Of a stretch of DNA of 64,000 bases, positions 1-10,092 are shown piece after piece. This DNA is from an uncultured Lactobacillus sp. (GTDB lineage Bacteria; Bacillota; Bacilli; Lactobacillales; Lactobacillaceae), in contig CAJUNC010000014.1 of NCBI GenBank assembly GCA_910587695.1, forward strand, positions 1 through 64,000, given 5' to 3'. Within the stretch, counting starts at the first letter, position 1, and the number at the start of each line of letters is the position of its first letter. Under the pieces are notes generated by a model, which searched no databases, had not been told where the DNA came from, and saw only the letters and a program-made list of their open reading frames with translations. The position numbers and the translations under genes are program-made.

Positions 1-2
1 CT

Positions 3-674
3 GAAGTAGAAAATATCGAACAGGATCTTAAAGGAAAAAAAGTTTTGATAAGTGCAGGTGGAACTAGAGAAGCGATCGATCCGGTCAGATATATCGCTAA
101 TCGTTCGAGTGGAAAAATGGGGTATGCCTTAGCCAAGCAAGCTTTAGCCCGAGGAGCAGAAGTTACTCTGGTCACTGGTCCGACTAAACTAACACCACCA
201 GCAGGAGTTACGATATGTAAGGTCCAGACTGCCACGGAATTAGAAAAAGCGATGCTCAACTATTATGACAAACAAGATATTGTGATCATGGCAGCTGCAG
301 TGGCAGACTATCGAGTTAAAACCGTTGCGGAACAAAAGATCAAAAAAAATGCTGAAACATGGCAATTAGAGCTGGTAAAAAATCCAGACATTTTAAAGCG
401 GTTAGGTGAATTAAAGCGTGATCAAATATTAGTTGGTTTTGCGGCTGAAACGACTGATCTGTTATATCATGCAACTAAAAAGTTACAGCAAAAAAATGCA
501 GATCTCTTAGTTGCAAATGATGTTTCACGAAAAGATATCGGCTTTGGTGCTGACGATAACGAAGCTTGGCTGTTGACAAGGGAAAACGCACCTAAAGCTA
601 CTGGTAAGCTAAAAAAGACGCAATTAGCTGATCTGATCTTGAGTTTTGCTTTGCAGTTACGAGGTGAGTGCTGA
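3..674 (+). CDS. coaBC: CoaBC, CoaB domain (5' truncated by window edge)
   Basis: The reading frame is open from base 3, so the gene begins upstream of the window. What remains is the C-terminal phosphopantothenate-cysteine ligase (CoaB) domain of the bifunctional CoA enzyme, which joins cysteine to 4'-phosphopantothenate. The flavoprotein decarboxylase half (CoaC) is off-window. Seen here are SAGGTREAIDPVRYI and SSGKMG of the nucleotide-binding region and KNPDIL further on, all typical of CoaB. The stop overlaps the priA start by one base (TGATG), so the two are probably translationally coupled as the head of a long operon. Confidence 0.93.
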   Translation, partial: EVENIEQDLKGKKVLISAGGTREAIDPVRYIANRSSGKMGYALAKQALARGAEVTLVTGPTKLTPPAGVTICKVQTATELEKAMLNYYDKQDIVIMAAAVADYRVKTVAEQKIKKNAETWQLELVKNPDILKRLGELKRDQILVGFAAETTDLLYHATKKLQQKNADLLVANDVSRKDIGFGADDNEAWLLTRENAPKATGKLKKTQLADLILSFALQLRGEC

Positions 675-3094
675 TGGCACATTATGCGCAAGTTATCGTT
701 GATGTGCCTGCGATGCAAACTAATCGTCCATATACGTATGAGTTACCTCAAGAATTACAAGGGCAAGCTCAGGTAGGCATGCGAGTGATCGTCCCTTTTG
801 GTAAGGGAGAACGGCAGATCCAAGGTTTCATCGTCGGTCTGACTGACGAATATGAGCTTGAAATCGCACCTAAGCGAGTTACGAGTTTAATGGATCTAGC
901 TCCAGTTTTGAATAATGAAGCTTTACAATTAGCCGATTGGTTAGCCCAAAAGACATTTTCATTTAAGATCCGTTGCCTACAAGTGATGTTGCCTAATGCT
1001 ATGCGTGCAAGCTATTCTAAGAGTTTGCGTTTGCTTTCAGCTGTTGAATTACCTCAAGAACTGAACTCACTTTTTGCTGGAAAGTCAGAGATCGAATTTG
1101 ATGAAAGTAAATTGTCGACACAACAATTGAATAAGTTGGCACAAATGCGCCAAGCTGGTCATTTAGAAGTAGTCTATCATGTTAAAGATCGGGCTAGAGC
1201 AAAGCAGGTCGGAGTGGTGACTTCGCTAGTCGATGAACAAAACTATGCCCAATTCAAAGCCAAAGTGCGGAAAAACGCTCATAAACAATTGGAGTTATTA
1301 GAATTTTTATATCAAAATTCGCACCAAAAGTTTTTGCAAACAAAGCTGCAAGCAAGTTTGCAGATCAGTTTAAATCAATTAAAAAAAGCAGCTCAGCAAG
1401 GATGGCTAAAGTTAGCCCAGCAAGAACGCTATCGTGATCCTTATGGTGATAAGGCGCTCCAAGCGACTACACCTAAGCAATTAACGTCTGAACAACAGCG
1501 AGCAGTCGAACAGATCGATCAAGCGATAATAGCTAAAAATGCGACTACGTTTTTATTGGAAGGTGTGACCGGCAGTGGTAAGACTGAGGTTTATCTTCAA
1601 GCGATCGCTCATGCATTGGACCAAGGGCGTTCGGCTTTGATGCTCGTACCAGAAATATCACTGACGCCACAAATGGTCCAAAGAGTCAAAGAGCGTTTCG
1701 GTAAAGATGTTGCGATGTTGCATAGTGCGTTATCAGATGGTGAACGTTACGATGAATGGCGTCGGATAGAGCGCAAGGAAGCCAAAGTCGTAGTTGGTGC
1801 GCGCTCGGCTATTTTTGCACCTTTAAATGATCTGGGGTTGATCATTATTGATGAAGAGCATGAAGCAAGTTATAAACAAGAAGATATGCCACGTTATCAA
1901 GCTAGGGATGTGGCGCTTTGGCGTGGAAAATACCATAATTGCCCGGTAGTTTTAGGTTCGGCAACCCCAGATCTAGCGACACGTGCGCGCGCCAAAAAAG
2001 GTGTTTATCAACAATTGAATTTGACTAAACGGATCAATGGTAGCTCTTTGCCACAGGTCACTTTAGTCGATATGCGTGAAGCTGTTAAGACAGCACCTGC
2101 CCCAGATTTTTCGCAGGTACTGCTTGATCAGATCACTAAACGCTTGGCAAGAAAAGAACAGGTCGTCTTGATGCTGAATCGGCGTGGTTATTCATCGTTT
2201 GTTTTGTGTCGCGATTGTGGCTTTGTCTTGAAGTGTCCGAATTGTGATGTTTCGTTGACCTTACACATGGATACGCACTCGATGAAATGCCATTATTGTG
2301 GCCATGAAGAAGCGATCCCGCACCGTTGTCCAAGTTGTGATAGCAAAAAGATCCGTTACTATGGGACCGGAACTCAAAAAGTCCAAGCTGAGTTAGAAAA
2401 GTTGTTACCCAAAGCAAGGATCTTGCGGATGGACGTTGATACGACACGTAAAAAAGGCGCACATGAGCGATTATTAGCTAAATTTGGGGCGCATGAGGCT
2501 GATATTTTATTAGGAACGCAAATGATCGCTAAAGGGTTAGACTTCCCCGAGGTGACTTTAGTTGGGGTTCTAAACGCTGATACAGCTTTGAGTTTGCCAG
2601 ATTATCGTTCGAGTGAACGGACTTTTCAACTTTTGACACAGGTTAGTGGACGGGCTGGTCGTGCCGATAAGACCGGTCAAGTGGTCATTCAGACTTATAA
2701 TCCAGAGCATTACGCGATCCAACTAGCCTGTCGTCAAGACTATGAGCAATTTTTCTTCTACGAGATGAATTTGCGCCATTTGAATAATTACCCACCGTAT
2801 TACTATACGATCAAGATCACAGTTAGTGCTAAAAGTGAGGCAGAAGCTGCTAAAGAAAGCTTTGTGATCAAAAAAGGACTCGATCAATGCTTGAGTTCAC
2901 AAGCGCTAGTTTTAGGCCCAACACCAAGTTCGATCTTAAAGATCAAGAATCGGTTTTATTACCAATTAGTGATAAAATATAAACAAGAACCCGCTTTGGA
3001 AAAGTATTTACAAGAATTGCTCTTACAAAGCCAAAGCGGTGAGAAAAAAGGGCTCATGGTCGTAATCGATCGTGAACCAGTCAATTTTTTATAA
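674..3094 (+). CDS. priA: Primosomal protein N' (replication restart helicase PriA)
   Basis: PriA recognises stalled forks and reloads the replicative helicase. The 806-residue protein has the family length. It shows a Walker A (GVTGSGKTEVY, about residue 297), a DEEH box (IIDEEHEASYKQ) and the zinc-binding cysteine cluster (CRDCG, CPNCD, CHYCG, CPSC, residues about 510-560) followed by GTGTQKVQAELEKLLP. A GTG lies two codons upstream, but ATG 674 is preceded by GAGGTGA at good spacing, so ATG was chosen. It lies between coaBC and fmt, as in many Firmicutes. Confidence 0.96.
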   Translation: MAHYAQVIVDVPAMQTNRPYTYELPQELQGQAQVGMRVIVPFGKGERQIQGFIVGLTDEYELEIAPKRVTSLMDLAPVLNNEALQLADWLAQKTFSFKIRCLQVMLPNAMRASYSKSLRLLSAVELPQELNSLFAGKSEIEFDESKLSTQQLNKLAQMRQAGHLEVVYHVKDRARAKQVGVVTSLVDEQNYAQFKAKVRKNAHKQLELLEFLYQNSHQKFLQTKLQASLQISLNQLKKAAQQGWLKLAQQERYRDPYGDKALQATTPKQLTSEQQRAVEQIDQAIIAKNATTFLLEGVTGSGKTEVYLQAIAHALDQGRSALMLVPEISLTPQMVQRVKERFGKDVAMLHSALSDGERYDEWRRIERKEAKVVVGARSAIFAPLNDLGLIIIDEEHEASYKQEDMPRYQARDVALWRGKYHNCPVVLGSATPDLATRARAKKGVYQQLNLTKRINGSSLPQVTLVDMREAVKTAPAPDFSQVLLDQITKRLARKEQVVLMLNRRGYSSFVLCRDCGFVLKCPNCDVSLTLHMDTHSMKCHYCGHEEAIPHRCPSCDSKKIRYYGTGTQKVQAELEKLLPKARILRMDVDTTRKKGAHERLLAKFGAHEADILLGTQMIAKGLDFPEVTLVGVLNADTALSLPDYRSSERTFQLLTQVSGRAGRADKTGQVVIQTYNPEHYAIQLACRQDYEQFFFYEMNLRHLNNYPPYYYTIKITVSAKSEAEAAKESFVIKKGLDQCLSSQALVLGPTPSSILKIKNRFYYQLVIKYKQEPALEKYLQELLLQSQSGEKKGLMVVIDREPVNFL

Positions 3095-3121
3095 TGTTAA
3101 GTAAAGAGGATGATAAGTGAA

Positions 3122-4087
3122 ATGACATCAGTAGTATTTATGGGGACGCCACAATTTGCTGCCCCGATCTTAGAAGGTCTAGTAATCAATGGATATGATG
3201 TAAAAGCAGTTGTGACCCAACCAGATCGTTATACAGGACGTAAACGGGTCTTAACAGCTTCACCGGTCAAAGAAATGGCTTTAAAATATGGGATCAAGGT
3301 TTTGCAACCAGAAAAGATATCAGGTAGTCCTGAGATGCAAGAGATCATCGATCTACAGCCAGACCTGATCGTTACAGCTGCTTTTGGTCAATTTTTACCT
3401 ACTAAACTGATACATGCAGCAAAGGTCGGCGCGCTCAATGTTCACGGTTCATTATTGCCTAAATATCGTGGCGGAGCTCCAGTGCAGTATGCAATCATGA
3501 ATGGGGATGATAAGACTGGTGTCACGATCATCTATATGGTCAAAAAGATGGATGCCGGTGCAATGCTAGCTCAAAAAGAGATGCCGATCGGACCAAAAGA
3601 CGATACAGCTTCGATCTTTGAAAAGATGAGCATCTTAGGGCGCGATACCTTATTAGAAATGTTACCACATTTGATCGCAGGTGAGATCAAACCAGTTGAA
3701 CAAGATGAAACAAAAGTCATCTTTTCACCAACGATCAAACCGGCAGAAGAGTGTTTGAGTTTAAATCTGACAGCTAAAGAACTCGATTGTAAGATCCGGG
3801 CATTACGACCAGCGCCAGGCGCATACTTTGCCGATCTCAAAGGCAAGCGAACTAAGTTATGGGAGATCGAACCACTAGCGCAAACAACAGAGTTTGAAGC
3901 TGGGACAGTGGTCGAAGTTTCAAAACATGAGCTGATCTTAGCCGCAGCTGAAAATACGACTTATAGTGTTAAAATTTTACAGCCAGCAGGTAAACCTAAA
4001 TTAAAGATCACCGATTATTTAAATGGTATCGGTCAAGGATTAAAAGTAGGGCAAAAGGTAATTTCAGATGGCAAAGAAGATAAATAA
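3122..4087 (+). CDS. fmt: Methionyl-tRNA formyltransferase
   Basis: Formylates initiator Met-tRNA using 10-formyl-THF. The start at 3122 gives MTSVVFMGTPQFA, matching the family N-terminus, with AAAGAGG about 12 bases upstream. The ATG at 3110 sits directly on that Shine-Dalgarno and is less likely. The conserved HGSLLPKYRGGAP (formyl-THF site, about residue 105) and the C-terminal OB-like domain are present, and the length (321 aa) is normal. The end overlaps rsmB by 20 bases, so the two are read as one operon. Confidence 0.95.
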   Translation: MTSVVFMGTPQFAAPILEGLVINGYDVKAVVTQPDRYTGRKRVLTASPVKEMALKYGIKVLQPEKISGSPEMQEIIDLQPDLIVTAAFGQFLPTKLIHAAKVGALNVHGSLLPKYRGGAPVQYAIMNGDDKTGVTIIYMVKKMDAGAMLAQKEMPIGPKDDTASIFEKMSILGRDTLLEMLPHLIAGEIKPVEQDETKVIFSPTIKPAEECLSLNLTAKELDCKIRALRPAPGAYFADLKGKRTKLWEIEPLAQTTEFEAGTVVEVSKHELILAAAENTTYSVKILQPAGKPKLKITDYLNGIGQGLKVGQKVISDGKEDK

Positions 4088-5417
4088 GACACCGCGTTAT
4101 TTAGCTGTTGAATTGCTTGAAAAAGTCGAAAAGCAAGGCGCGTACTCAAATTTAGCACTCAATCAAACGATCAAACAAAACGAACTGACAAAGCGGGATG
4201 CACATTTATTGACTAACATCGTCTATGGTGTGATCCAACATAAGCTTACTCTTGAATATTATTTAAAGCCGTTTATCAAACAGCCAAATAAATTACAAAG
4301 TTGGGTCAAACAACTACTTTTAACGGCGCTTTATCAACAGATCTATTTGGATAATATTCCTAAACGTGCGATCTTTAATGAAACGATCGAGATCGCCAAA
4401 GTCAAGGGGCATACCGGGATCCGGAAGTTTGTCACAGGGATCTTGCACGCGATCGATCGCCAAGGCTTACCGAGCTTAGATGCGATCACTGATCCGATCA
4501 AAGCTTTGAGCATTACAACTAGTACGCCTCGGTGGTTGGTCGAACAGTTGCAAAAAGAGGTCGGTGTAGCTAAAACTAAAAGTATTTTAGAAACGGTCAA
4601 TCAACCTCCAAAACAAACGGTCCGTGTCAATACTAAAGTGACGACAGCTAAGGCACTAGTCGAACAGTTAGAGGCTGAAAAACTTGAAGTGGCAAAAAGC
4701 TCAGTTACACCATTAGCTTTGCAAGTCGACACTGGCTTTATTCCAGCTACAGAAGCTTTTAAAACCGGTCAAGCGATCGTACAAGATGAAAGTGCGATGT
4801 TGGCAGTTGAATCGATGGCGCTCAAGGTAGATGATCAAGTTTTAGATGCTTGTGCAGCACCAGGTGGAAAAACCACGCAGATCGCTGCTCAGTTAGAGAC
4901 AGGACAAGTCACCAGTTTGGATATCCATAAGCATAAAGTGGCTTTGATAGAGCAAAATGCGCTCCGTGCCCATGTTAAAGCACAAGTGAGGGCTTTGCAA
5001 CTGGATGCACGTAAGGCGTCCGAAGAGTTCGATAAGGCAAGTTTTGATAAAATACTAGTAGATGCTCCTTGTTCTGGGATCGGCTTGTTACGGCGTAAGC
5101 CAGAGGTCAAGTATGAGAAAAAATATCAAGATTCATTAGCCCTTCATAAGATCCAAGTTAGTATTTTAGATGCGGTGGCGCCGTTACTAAAAGTCGGGGG
5201 TACACTGACATATAGTACCTGTACGATCTTAGACAGTGAAAATCAACAAACTGTCTCGGCGTTTCTAAAAGCTCACCCAGAATTTGAGCAGGTCAAAACA
5301 AAAACGGCTTTTGACCTCAAAGCCGATCGTCAAGAACTGGGTTTGACGATCTATCCTGATGATTACTTATCGGATGGATTTTATATCGCAACATTAGTTA
5401 AAAGAACTGAGGTGTAA
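4068..5417 (+). CDS. rsmB: 16S rRNA (cytosine-967-C5)-methyltransferase RsmB/Sun
   Basis: The N-terminal NusB-like RNA-binding domain (about residues 1-130) is followed by a SAM-dependent Rossmann methyltransferase with DACAAPGGKTTQIA (SAM motif I), DAPCSGIG (PC motif with catalytic Cys) and YSTCTI (second catalytic Cys). Length 449 aa is typical. It methylates C967 of 16S rRNA. It overlaps fmt and is followed within 5 bases by the phosphatase gene. Confidence 0.95.
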   Translation: MAKKINKTPRYLAVELLEKVEKQGAYSNLALNQTIKQNELTKRDAHLLTNIVYGVIQHKLTLEYYLKPFIKQPNKLQSWVKQLLLTALYQQIYLDNIPKRAIFNETIEIAKVKGHTGIRKFVTGILHAIDRQGLPSLDAITDPIKALSITTSTPRWLVEQLQKEVGVAKTKSILETVNQPPKQTVRVNTKVTTAKALVEQLEAEKLEVAKSSVTPLALQVDTGFIPATEAFKTGQAIVQDESAMLAVESMALKVDDQVLDACAAPGGKTTQIAAQLETGQVTSLDIHKHKVALIEQNALRAHVKAQVRALQLDARKASEEFDKASFDKILVDAPCSGIGLLRRKPEVKYEKKYQDSLALHKIQVSILDAVAPLLKVGGTLTYSTCTILDSENQQTVSAFLKAHPEFEQVKTKTAFDLKADRQELGLTIYPDDYLSDGFYIATLVKRTEV

Positions 5418-5421
5418 CAAG

Positions 5422-6171
5422 ATGAAGATCGCATATACGAGTGATGTTGGCCAAGTCCGACAAGTCAATGAAGATCGTGTCGCGACATTTAAAAATAAAG
5501 CTGGTTTTAGCTTTGCGATCGTGGCAGATGGTTTAGGCGGACATTTAGGAGGAGAAGTCGCTTCTGAAATGGCAGTTTCTCACCTTGGCTACCTATTTGA
5601 ACAGACAGAGTTAAGTGATGCAACAGCAGCAATAAAATGGCTCGAAGATCAAGTGATCGTTGAAAATAATAGTATCTTGAAACGAGCTGATCAGTATCAA
5701 GATCTAGCTGGAATGGGGACGACACTTGTATGTGCGATGATCTTTGCTGACCAGATCGCGATCTCAAATATCGGTGATAGTCGAGCATACTTGTTACATG
5801 CAGATGAATTTGAGCAGATCACAGAAGACCATTCTTATGTCAATGAATTAGTCAAGCGGGGTGAGATCAGCAAAGAAGAAGCTAAACATCATCCGCACAA
5901 GAATATTATTACACGGACGTTAGGAGTCTCTAGGCAAGCTAAGATTGATTCATGCATTTTTAAGTTATTGCCGACTGATATGTATTTACTTTGTTCGGAT
6001 GGCTTGACGAACATGTTAGATGATGAAAAGATCAAACAGATCTTAGAGTTACCAGAACTGTCTTTGCAAGAAAAAGCTGAAAAACTAGTTGAGCAAGCTA
6101 ACTTAGCTGGGGGTTCGGATAATATCACAGTTTTGATAATTGGGTCAGATGAGGAGGACGATGAAAAATGA
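5422..6171 (+). CDS. stp: PP2C-family serine/threonine phosphatase (Stp/PrpC)
   Basis: A 249-residue PPM/PP2C phosphatase that reverses phosphorylation by the partner PASTA kinase. Metal-coordinating motifs are visible: DGLGGHLGGEVAS, NIGDSRAYLL, a DGLTNMLDD segment and a terminal GGSDNITVL. There is no signal peptide, so it is cytosolic. Its stop overlaps the kinase start (ATGA), the standard stp-pknB arrangement. Confidence 0.94.
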   Translation: MKIAYTSDVGQVRQVNEDRVATFKNKAGFSFAIVADGLGGHLGGEVASEMAVSHLGYLFEQTELSDATAAIKWLEDQVIVENNSILKRADQYQDLAGMGTTLVCAMIFADQIAISNIGDSRAYLLHADEFEQITEDHSYVNELVKRGEISKEEAKHHPHKNIITRTLGVSRQAKIDSCIFKLLPTDMYLLCSDGLTNMLDDEKIKQILELPELSLQEKAEKLVEQANLAGGSDNITVLIIGSDEEDDEK

Positions 6172-7862
6172 GAGCCGGTTATGCGATCAATGGTCGCTAC
6201 CGCATCATCCGCTCTTTAGGCGAAGGTGGCATGGCTAATGTTTACCTAGCTTACGATCTGATCTTAGAACGTGAGGTGGCAGTTAAGCTCTTACGGCTAG
6301 ATCTAAGCGACGATAAAGCTGCGATCAGACGGTTTCAACGTGAAGCTAATTCGTTGATCGAGCTCGATGATCCACATATCGTTGATATTTTCGATGTTGG
6401 TGAAGATCATGGGATGCAGTATTTGATAATGGAATATGTTAAAGGGATGGATCTTAAGCGCTACATCGAAAAGCATAAACCGTTGGCCTATGCTAAAGTG
6501 ATCGAGATCATGGAGCAAATCTTGTCAGCAGTAAGAGAAGCACATAGCCATGGGATCATCCATCGCGATCTAAAGCCCCAAAATATCTTATTAGATGAAG
6601 CGGGGAATGTTAAAATAACTGATTTTGGGATCGCGATCGCCTTAGCTGAAGAAACGATGACTAAGACGAATACGCTGATGGGATCAGTTCATTATATTTC
6701 ACCCGAACAAGCGCGTGGCAGCATGATAACTCAACAATCTGATATTTATTCATTAGGGATCATTTTATTTGAAATGTTGACGGGGCGCGTTCCATATGAT
6801 GGTGAAACAGCCGTTTCGATCGCATTGAAACATTATCGCAGTCAGATGCCATCGCCACGTTCATTTAAGCAAGATATCCCGCAGGCTTTAGAAAATATCG
6901 TTTTGCATGCTACTGCTAAAGATCTTAATGATCGTTATCAAAATGTGGAAGAGATGCAAGGTGACCTAGCAACTTGTTTAGATGAAAAACGAACATCTGA
7001 GCCACGTTGGCATCCGCGGATACACGTGGAAGAAGAGACTAAGATCTTACCTAATTTTTATGATGAGGTAGCTCGTGAAGATAAAAACTTAACTAAGACG
7101 ATACAAATTACACCAGAATCTCAAAAGGTAGTGAAAAAACGGCCTAAACGGTTAAAAATTTGGCTACTAGTGATCTTATCGATATTAGTGGTTCTAGGGA
7201 TGCTTATTTATACGCTCCCAAGAGATGTATCGGTCCCTAATTTAAAGGGGATGCATAAAAAAGAAGCTGTACAGCTATTGGAAAGTCAACGCTTGAGTCT
7301 GGGTAAAGTGACTTATCAATACGATGATCGCTATGATGCAGGCTGTGTGACCTTTACTTCTCCAAGTAAGGGAACGACAGTCAAACAGCGCACTAAGATC
7401 GATCTGATCTTATCTAAGGGGCTACCCAAAAAAGCTTTTGGGGATTATCGTGGTCGTGATTTTAGTGATGTTAGTCGTAAATTGAAAGCTCAAGGGGTCA
7501 CGATCAAACAAAAGAAACAATATTCAGATAGTGTAGCAGGTGGTGAAATAATCGCCCAATCGATCTCACCTAAAAAGAAAGTTGCATTTGCAAAAACAAC
7601 GGTAACATTTACGGTCAGTCAAGGGCCCAACTTTGAGGGAATGATCGATCTAACAGGCTATACTTTGAGTGAGGCTAAGGAATATGCAAGCGAATGTGGC
7701 TTAGAATTAGTTGTGAAAAAAGCATCAAGTTCAAAGAAAAAGGCTACGTTTGTGATCGCCCAAGAGCCAGCAGTAGGGACACCTTTGCATGAAGGTGATG
7801 TGTTGGAGATAACTTTGGGTAGTAAGAATGAAAATGTTCCCTATAATTATGAAGTAGAATAG
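6168..7862 (+). CDS. pknB: PASTA-domain Ser/Thr protein kinase (PknB/StkP)
   Basis: Membrane kinase that senses cell-wall muropeptides and controls division and envelope synthesis. Kinase domain: glycine loop LGEGGMANVY, catalytic Lys in VAVKLL, HRDLKPQNIL and DFGIA, residues about 10-270. A single membrane helix follows at about residues 331-350, then three extracellular PASTA repeats starting near residues 355, 422 and 487. Length 564 aa is somewhat short because only three PASTA units are present. Cotranscribed with stp. Confidence 0.95.
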   Translation: MRAGYAINGRYRIIRSLGEGGMANVYLAYDLILEREVAVKLLRLDLSDDKAAIRRFQREANSLIELDDPHIVDIFDVGEDHGMQYLIMEYVKGMDLKRYIEKHKPLAYAKVIEIMEQILSAVREAHSHGIIHRDLKPQNILLDEAGNVKITDFGIAIALAEETMTKTNTLMGSVHYISPEQARGSMITQQSDIYSLGIILFEMLTGRVPYDGETAVSIALKHYRSQMPSPRSFKQDIPQALENIVLHATAKDLNDRYQNVEEMQGDLATCLDEKRTSEPRWHPRIHVEEETKILPNFYDEVAREDKNLTKTIQITPESQKVVKKRPKRLKIWLLVILSILVVLGMLIYTLPRDVSVPNLKGMHKKEAVQLLESQRLSLGKVTYQYDDRYDAGCVTFTSPSKGTTVKQRTKIDLILSKGLPKKAFGDYRGRDFSDVSRKLKAQGVTIKQKKQYSDSVAGGEIIAQSISPKKKVAFAKTTVTFTVSQGPNFEGMIDLTGYTLSEAKEYASECGLELVVKKASSSKKKATFVIAQEPAVGTPLHEGDVLEITLGSKNENVPYNYEVE

Positions 7863-7883
7863 AAATGAAAGGTGATAAAGTAA

Positions 7884-8771
7884 TTGACAAAAGGACAGAT
7901 CAGACAATCTTTAAGTGGCTACTATGATGTAGTTACTACTGATGGTATAGAGTATCGAACTAGAGCGCGGGGAAATTTTCGCAAAAAAAAGCAAACTCCG
8001 CTGGTAGGAGATTTTGTAGAGTTTAAAGCACAAAAAGCTGATGAAGGCTATATTTTAGAGATCTATCCGCGAAAAAATCAGTTGATCAGACCACCAATGG
8101 CTAATTTAGATACAGCTCTTGTAGTCACTGCTTGTGTCCAGCCCGATTTTTCCAGTAATTTACTTGACCGTCAGTTAGTGATGTTAGAGGCCAACGATGT
8201 CGCACCAGTTTTGTATTTTTCAAAATATGATCTCCTCACAGAAGAAAAAAAGGCAGAGCTTGACCCGATCCTCAACTACTATGCTAAGTTTTATCCGGTT
8301 TATCGTGGAGGCCTGCCAGCTAGACTTGAGACGTTAGAGACGATGTTGGCAAAACTCCACCATCAAGTCATCGTTGTTATGGGACAAACTGGTGCGGGTA
8401 AGTCAACGCTTTTGAATCAGCTAGAGCCAAATTTGAAGCTAGCAACTGGCGAGATCTCCAAAGCTTTAAGTCGCGGACGGCATACGACGCGTAAAGTTTC
8501 CCTTTTGCCGATCGGAGATAATTTATTAGCCGATACACCTGGTTTTTCATCCTTTGAATTATTAGAGATCACTAAAGAACAACTTCCAGCGCTCTTTCCA
8601 GATCTTGTAGCCCATCAAGCTGAATGTAAATTCAGGGGATGTTTGCATATCAATGAACCTAAATGTGCGGTCAAGGCAGCGGTAGAGTCGGGCGAGATCA
8701 TGCCTAGTCGCTATGATAATTATCAGTTGTTCCACGATATGATCATAAATCAAAAGCCTAAATATAGATAA
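7884..8771 (+). CDS. rsgA: Ribosome small subunit-dependent GTPase RsgA
   Basis: Circularly permuted GTPase that checks late 30S assembly. OB-fold N-terminus; SKYD (G4) precedes GQTGAGKSTLLNQL (G1, about residue 166) and DTPGFSSF (G3), the permuted order diagnostic of the family. A C-terminal zinc knuckle (CKFRGCLHINEPKC) is present. The start is TTG, with AAAGGTGAT eight bases upstream; no in-frame ATG fits the family N-terminus. Confidence 0.95.
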   Translation: MTKGQIRQSLSGYYDVVTTDGIEYRTRARGNFRKKKQTPLVGDFVEFKAQKADEGYILEIYPRKNQLIRPPMANLDTALVVTACVQPDFSSNLLDRQLVMLEANDVAPVLYFSKYDLLTEEKKAELDPILNYYAKFYPVYRGGLPARLETLETMLAKLHHQVIVVMGQTGAGKSTLLNQLEPNLKLATGEISKALSRGRHTTRKVSLLPIGDNLLADTPGFSSFELLEITKEQLPALFPDLVAHQAECKFRGCLHINEPKCAVKAAVESGEIMPSRYDNYQLFHDMIINQKPKYR

Positions 8772-8785
8772 CGGAGGAATTTAAT

Positions 8786-9436
8786 ATGAAGATTGCACCT
8801 TCAATTTTAAGTGCCGATTTTGCAAACTTGAAAGATGATGTTTCTGTAGTGGAAAAGGCAGGAGCTGAATATTTACACATTGACATAATGGATGGTCATT
8901 TTGTCGATAATTTAACGTTTGGAGCTAATGTAGTAAAGGCTTTGCGTAAGCATTCGGAGCTAGTTTTTGATTGTCATATGATGGTCGATGAACCAGAAAA
9001 ATATATTACTGACTTAAAAAAGGCAGGGGCTGATATCGTTGGGGTCCATTTAGAGGCAACACAGCATATCCATCGAGTTTTGAGTCAGATCAAAGCTAGT
9101 GGTCTAAAAGCAGAAGTTGTTTTGAATCCAGGGACCCCAGTTATGGCAGCATCTGAGGTTTTATCACTAGTCGATCAAGTGTTGATAATGACAGTCGATC
9201 CAGGTTTTGGTGGCCAAGCTTTTATCCCTGAAACAGTAGCCAAGGTAGCTGAATTGGCAGCTTATAAAAAAGAACGTGGACTTGACTTTGAGATCGAAGT
9301 CGATGGTGGGATCAATGCTGAAACGATCAAAGAAGTTGCTCAAGCGGGAGCAACAGTTGCAGTTGCTGGTTCATACGTTTTTAATGCAAAAGATCCAGCG
9401 ATGCAGATCGCAACGTTAAAAGAGGCTGCTAAATAG
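8786..9436 (+). CDS. rpe: Ribulose-phosphate 3-epimerase
   Basis: TIM-barrel epimerase of the pentose phosphate pathway interconverting ribulose-5-P and xylulose-5-P. The N-terminus KIAPSILSADFANL, HIDIMDGHFV (metal ligands), CHMMV, MTVDPGFGGQ and EVDGGIN are all present. 216 aa, normal length. A strong GGAGG lies upstream, and thiN starts one base after its stop. The placement after rsgA is common in Firmicutes. Confidence 0.96.
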   Translation: MKIAPSILSADFANLKDDVSVVEKAGAEYLHIDIMDGHFVDNLTFGANVVKALRKHSELVFDCHMMVDEPEKYITDLKKAGADIVGVHLEATQHIHRVLSQIKASGLKAEVVLNPGTPVMAASEVLSLVDQVLIMTVDPGFGGQAFIPETVAKVAELAAYKKERGLDFEIEVDGGINAETIKEVAQAGATVAVAGSYVFNAKDPAMQIATLKEAAK

Positions 9437-9437
9437 G

Positions 9438-10085
9438 ATGCAGTTAAATTTATTAGTCGGAGGTCCAGTGGATCATTTACCACCGGGGCTTTTGCAAGCT
9501 AAAAAAGATGAACCATGGGTCGGTGCAGATATGGGGGCAGTTCGCTTATGTCAAGCAAAGGTCAAACCCTTGTTAGCTGTTGGCGATTTTGACTCTGCAA
9601 CTGAAGAACAAGTTAAATTAGTCAAAGAAGCTAGTCAAGCTATCTGTAGTTTGCCAGCAAAAAAGGACTATACTGATACTGAAGTAGCCTTATTAGAGAT
9701 CGAACGCCGATATCATCCAGAGCAGATCATGGTCTATGGGGCTACTGGGGGACGAAGTGATCATTTTTTGGCTAATTTATTTAGCATTTTACGTTTAGAT
9801 TTTCCAACGTTTGTACCTAAAGTTTGTTTCAAAGACTGTCAAAATGAGATTCGGTTTTATTTACCTGGAAGTTATACATTGACTAAGTTAGAGGAGATGA
9901 GTTATCTCTCATTTATTTCGCTGACACCGGTAACTAAGCTGACGCTTCCTGATGAAAAATATCAATTATTTGAGCAAGATCTTTCATTACCGACTGCATA
10001 TGTCAGTAATGAATTTATTGGAGAAAGTGCTAGTTTTAGTTTTGATAGTGGCGTGTTGTGTGTTATTCAAAGTAAAGATAGTTAA
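9438..10085 (+). CDS. thiN: Thiamine pyrophosphokinase
   Basis: Converts thiamine plus ATP to thiamine diphosphate. Family motifs: GADMGAVRL, LAVGDFDS (acidic metal site), KKDYTDTE and GATGGRSDHFLANL. 215 aa. Last gene of the operon, followed within 10 bases by a strong hairpin plus T-run terminator. A 75-aa overlapping frame at its 3' end is a shadow. Confidence 0.95.
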   Translation: MQLNLLVGGPVDHLPPGLLQAKKDEPWVGADMGAVRLCQAKVKPLLAVGDFDSATEEQVKLVKEASQAICSLPAKKDYTDTEVALLEIERRYHPEQIMVYGATGGRSDHFLANLFSILRLDFPTFVPKVCFKDCQNEIRFYLPGSYTLTKLEEMSYLSFISLTPVTKLTLPDEKYQLFEQDLSLPTAYVSNEFIGESASFSFDSGVLCVIQSKDS

Positions 10086-10092
10086 AAAAATA

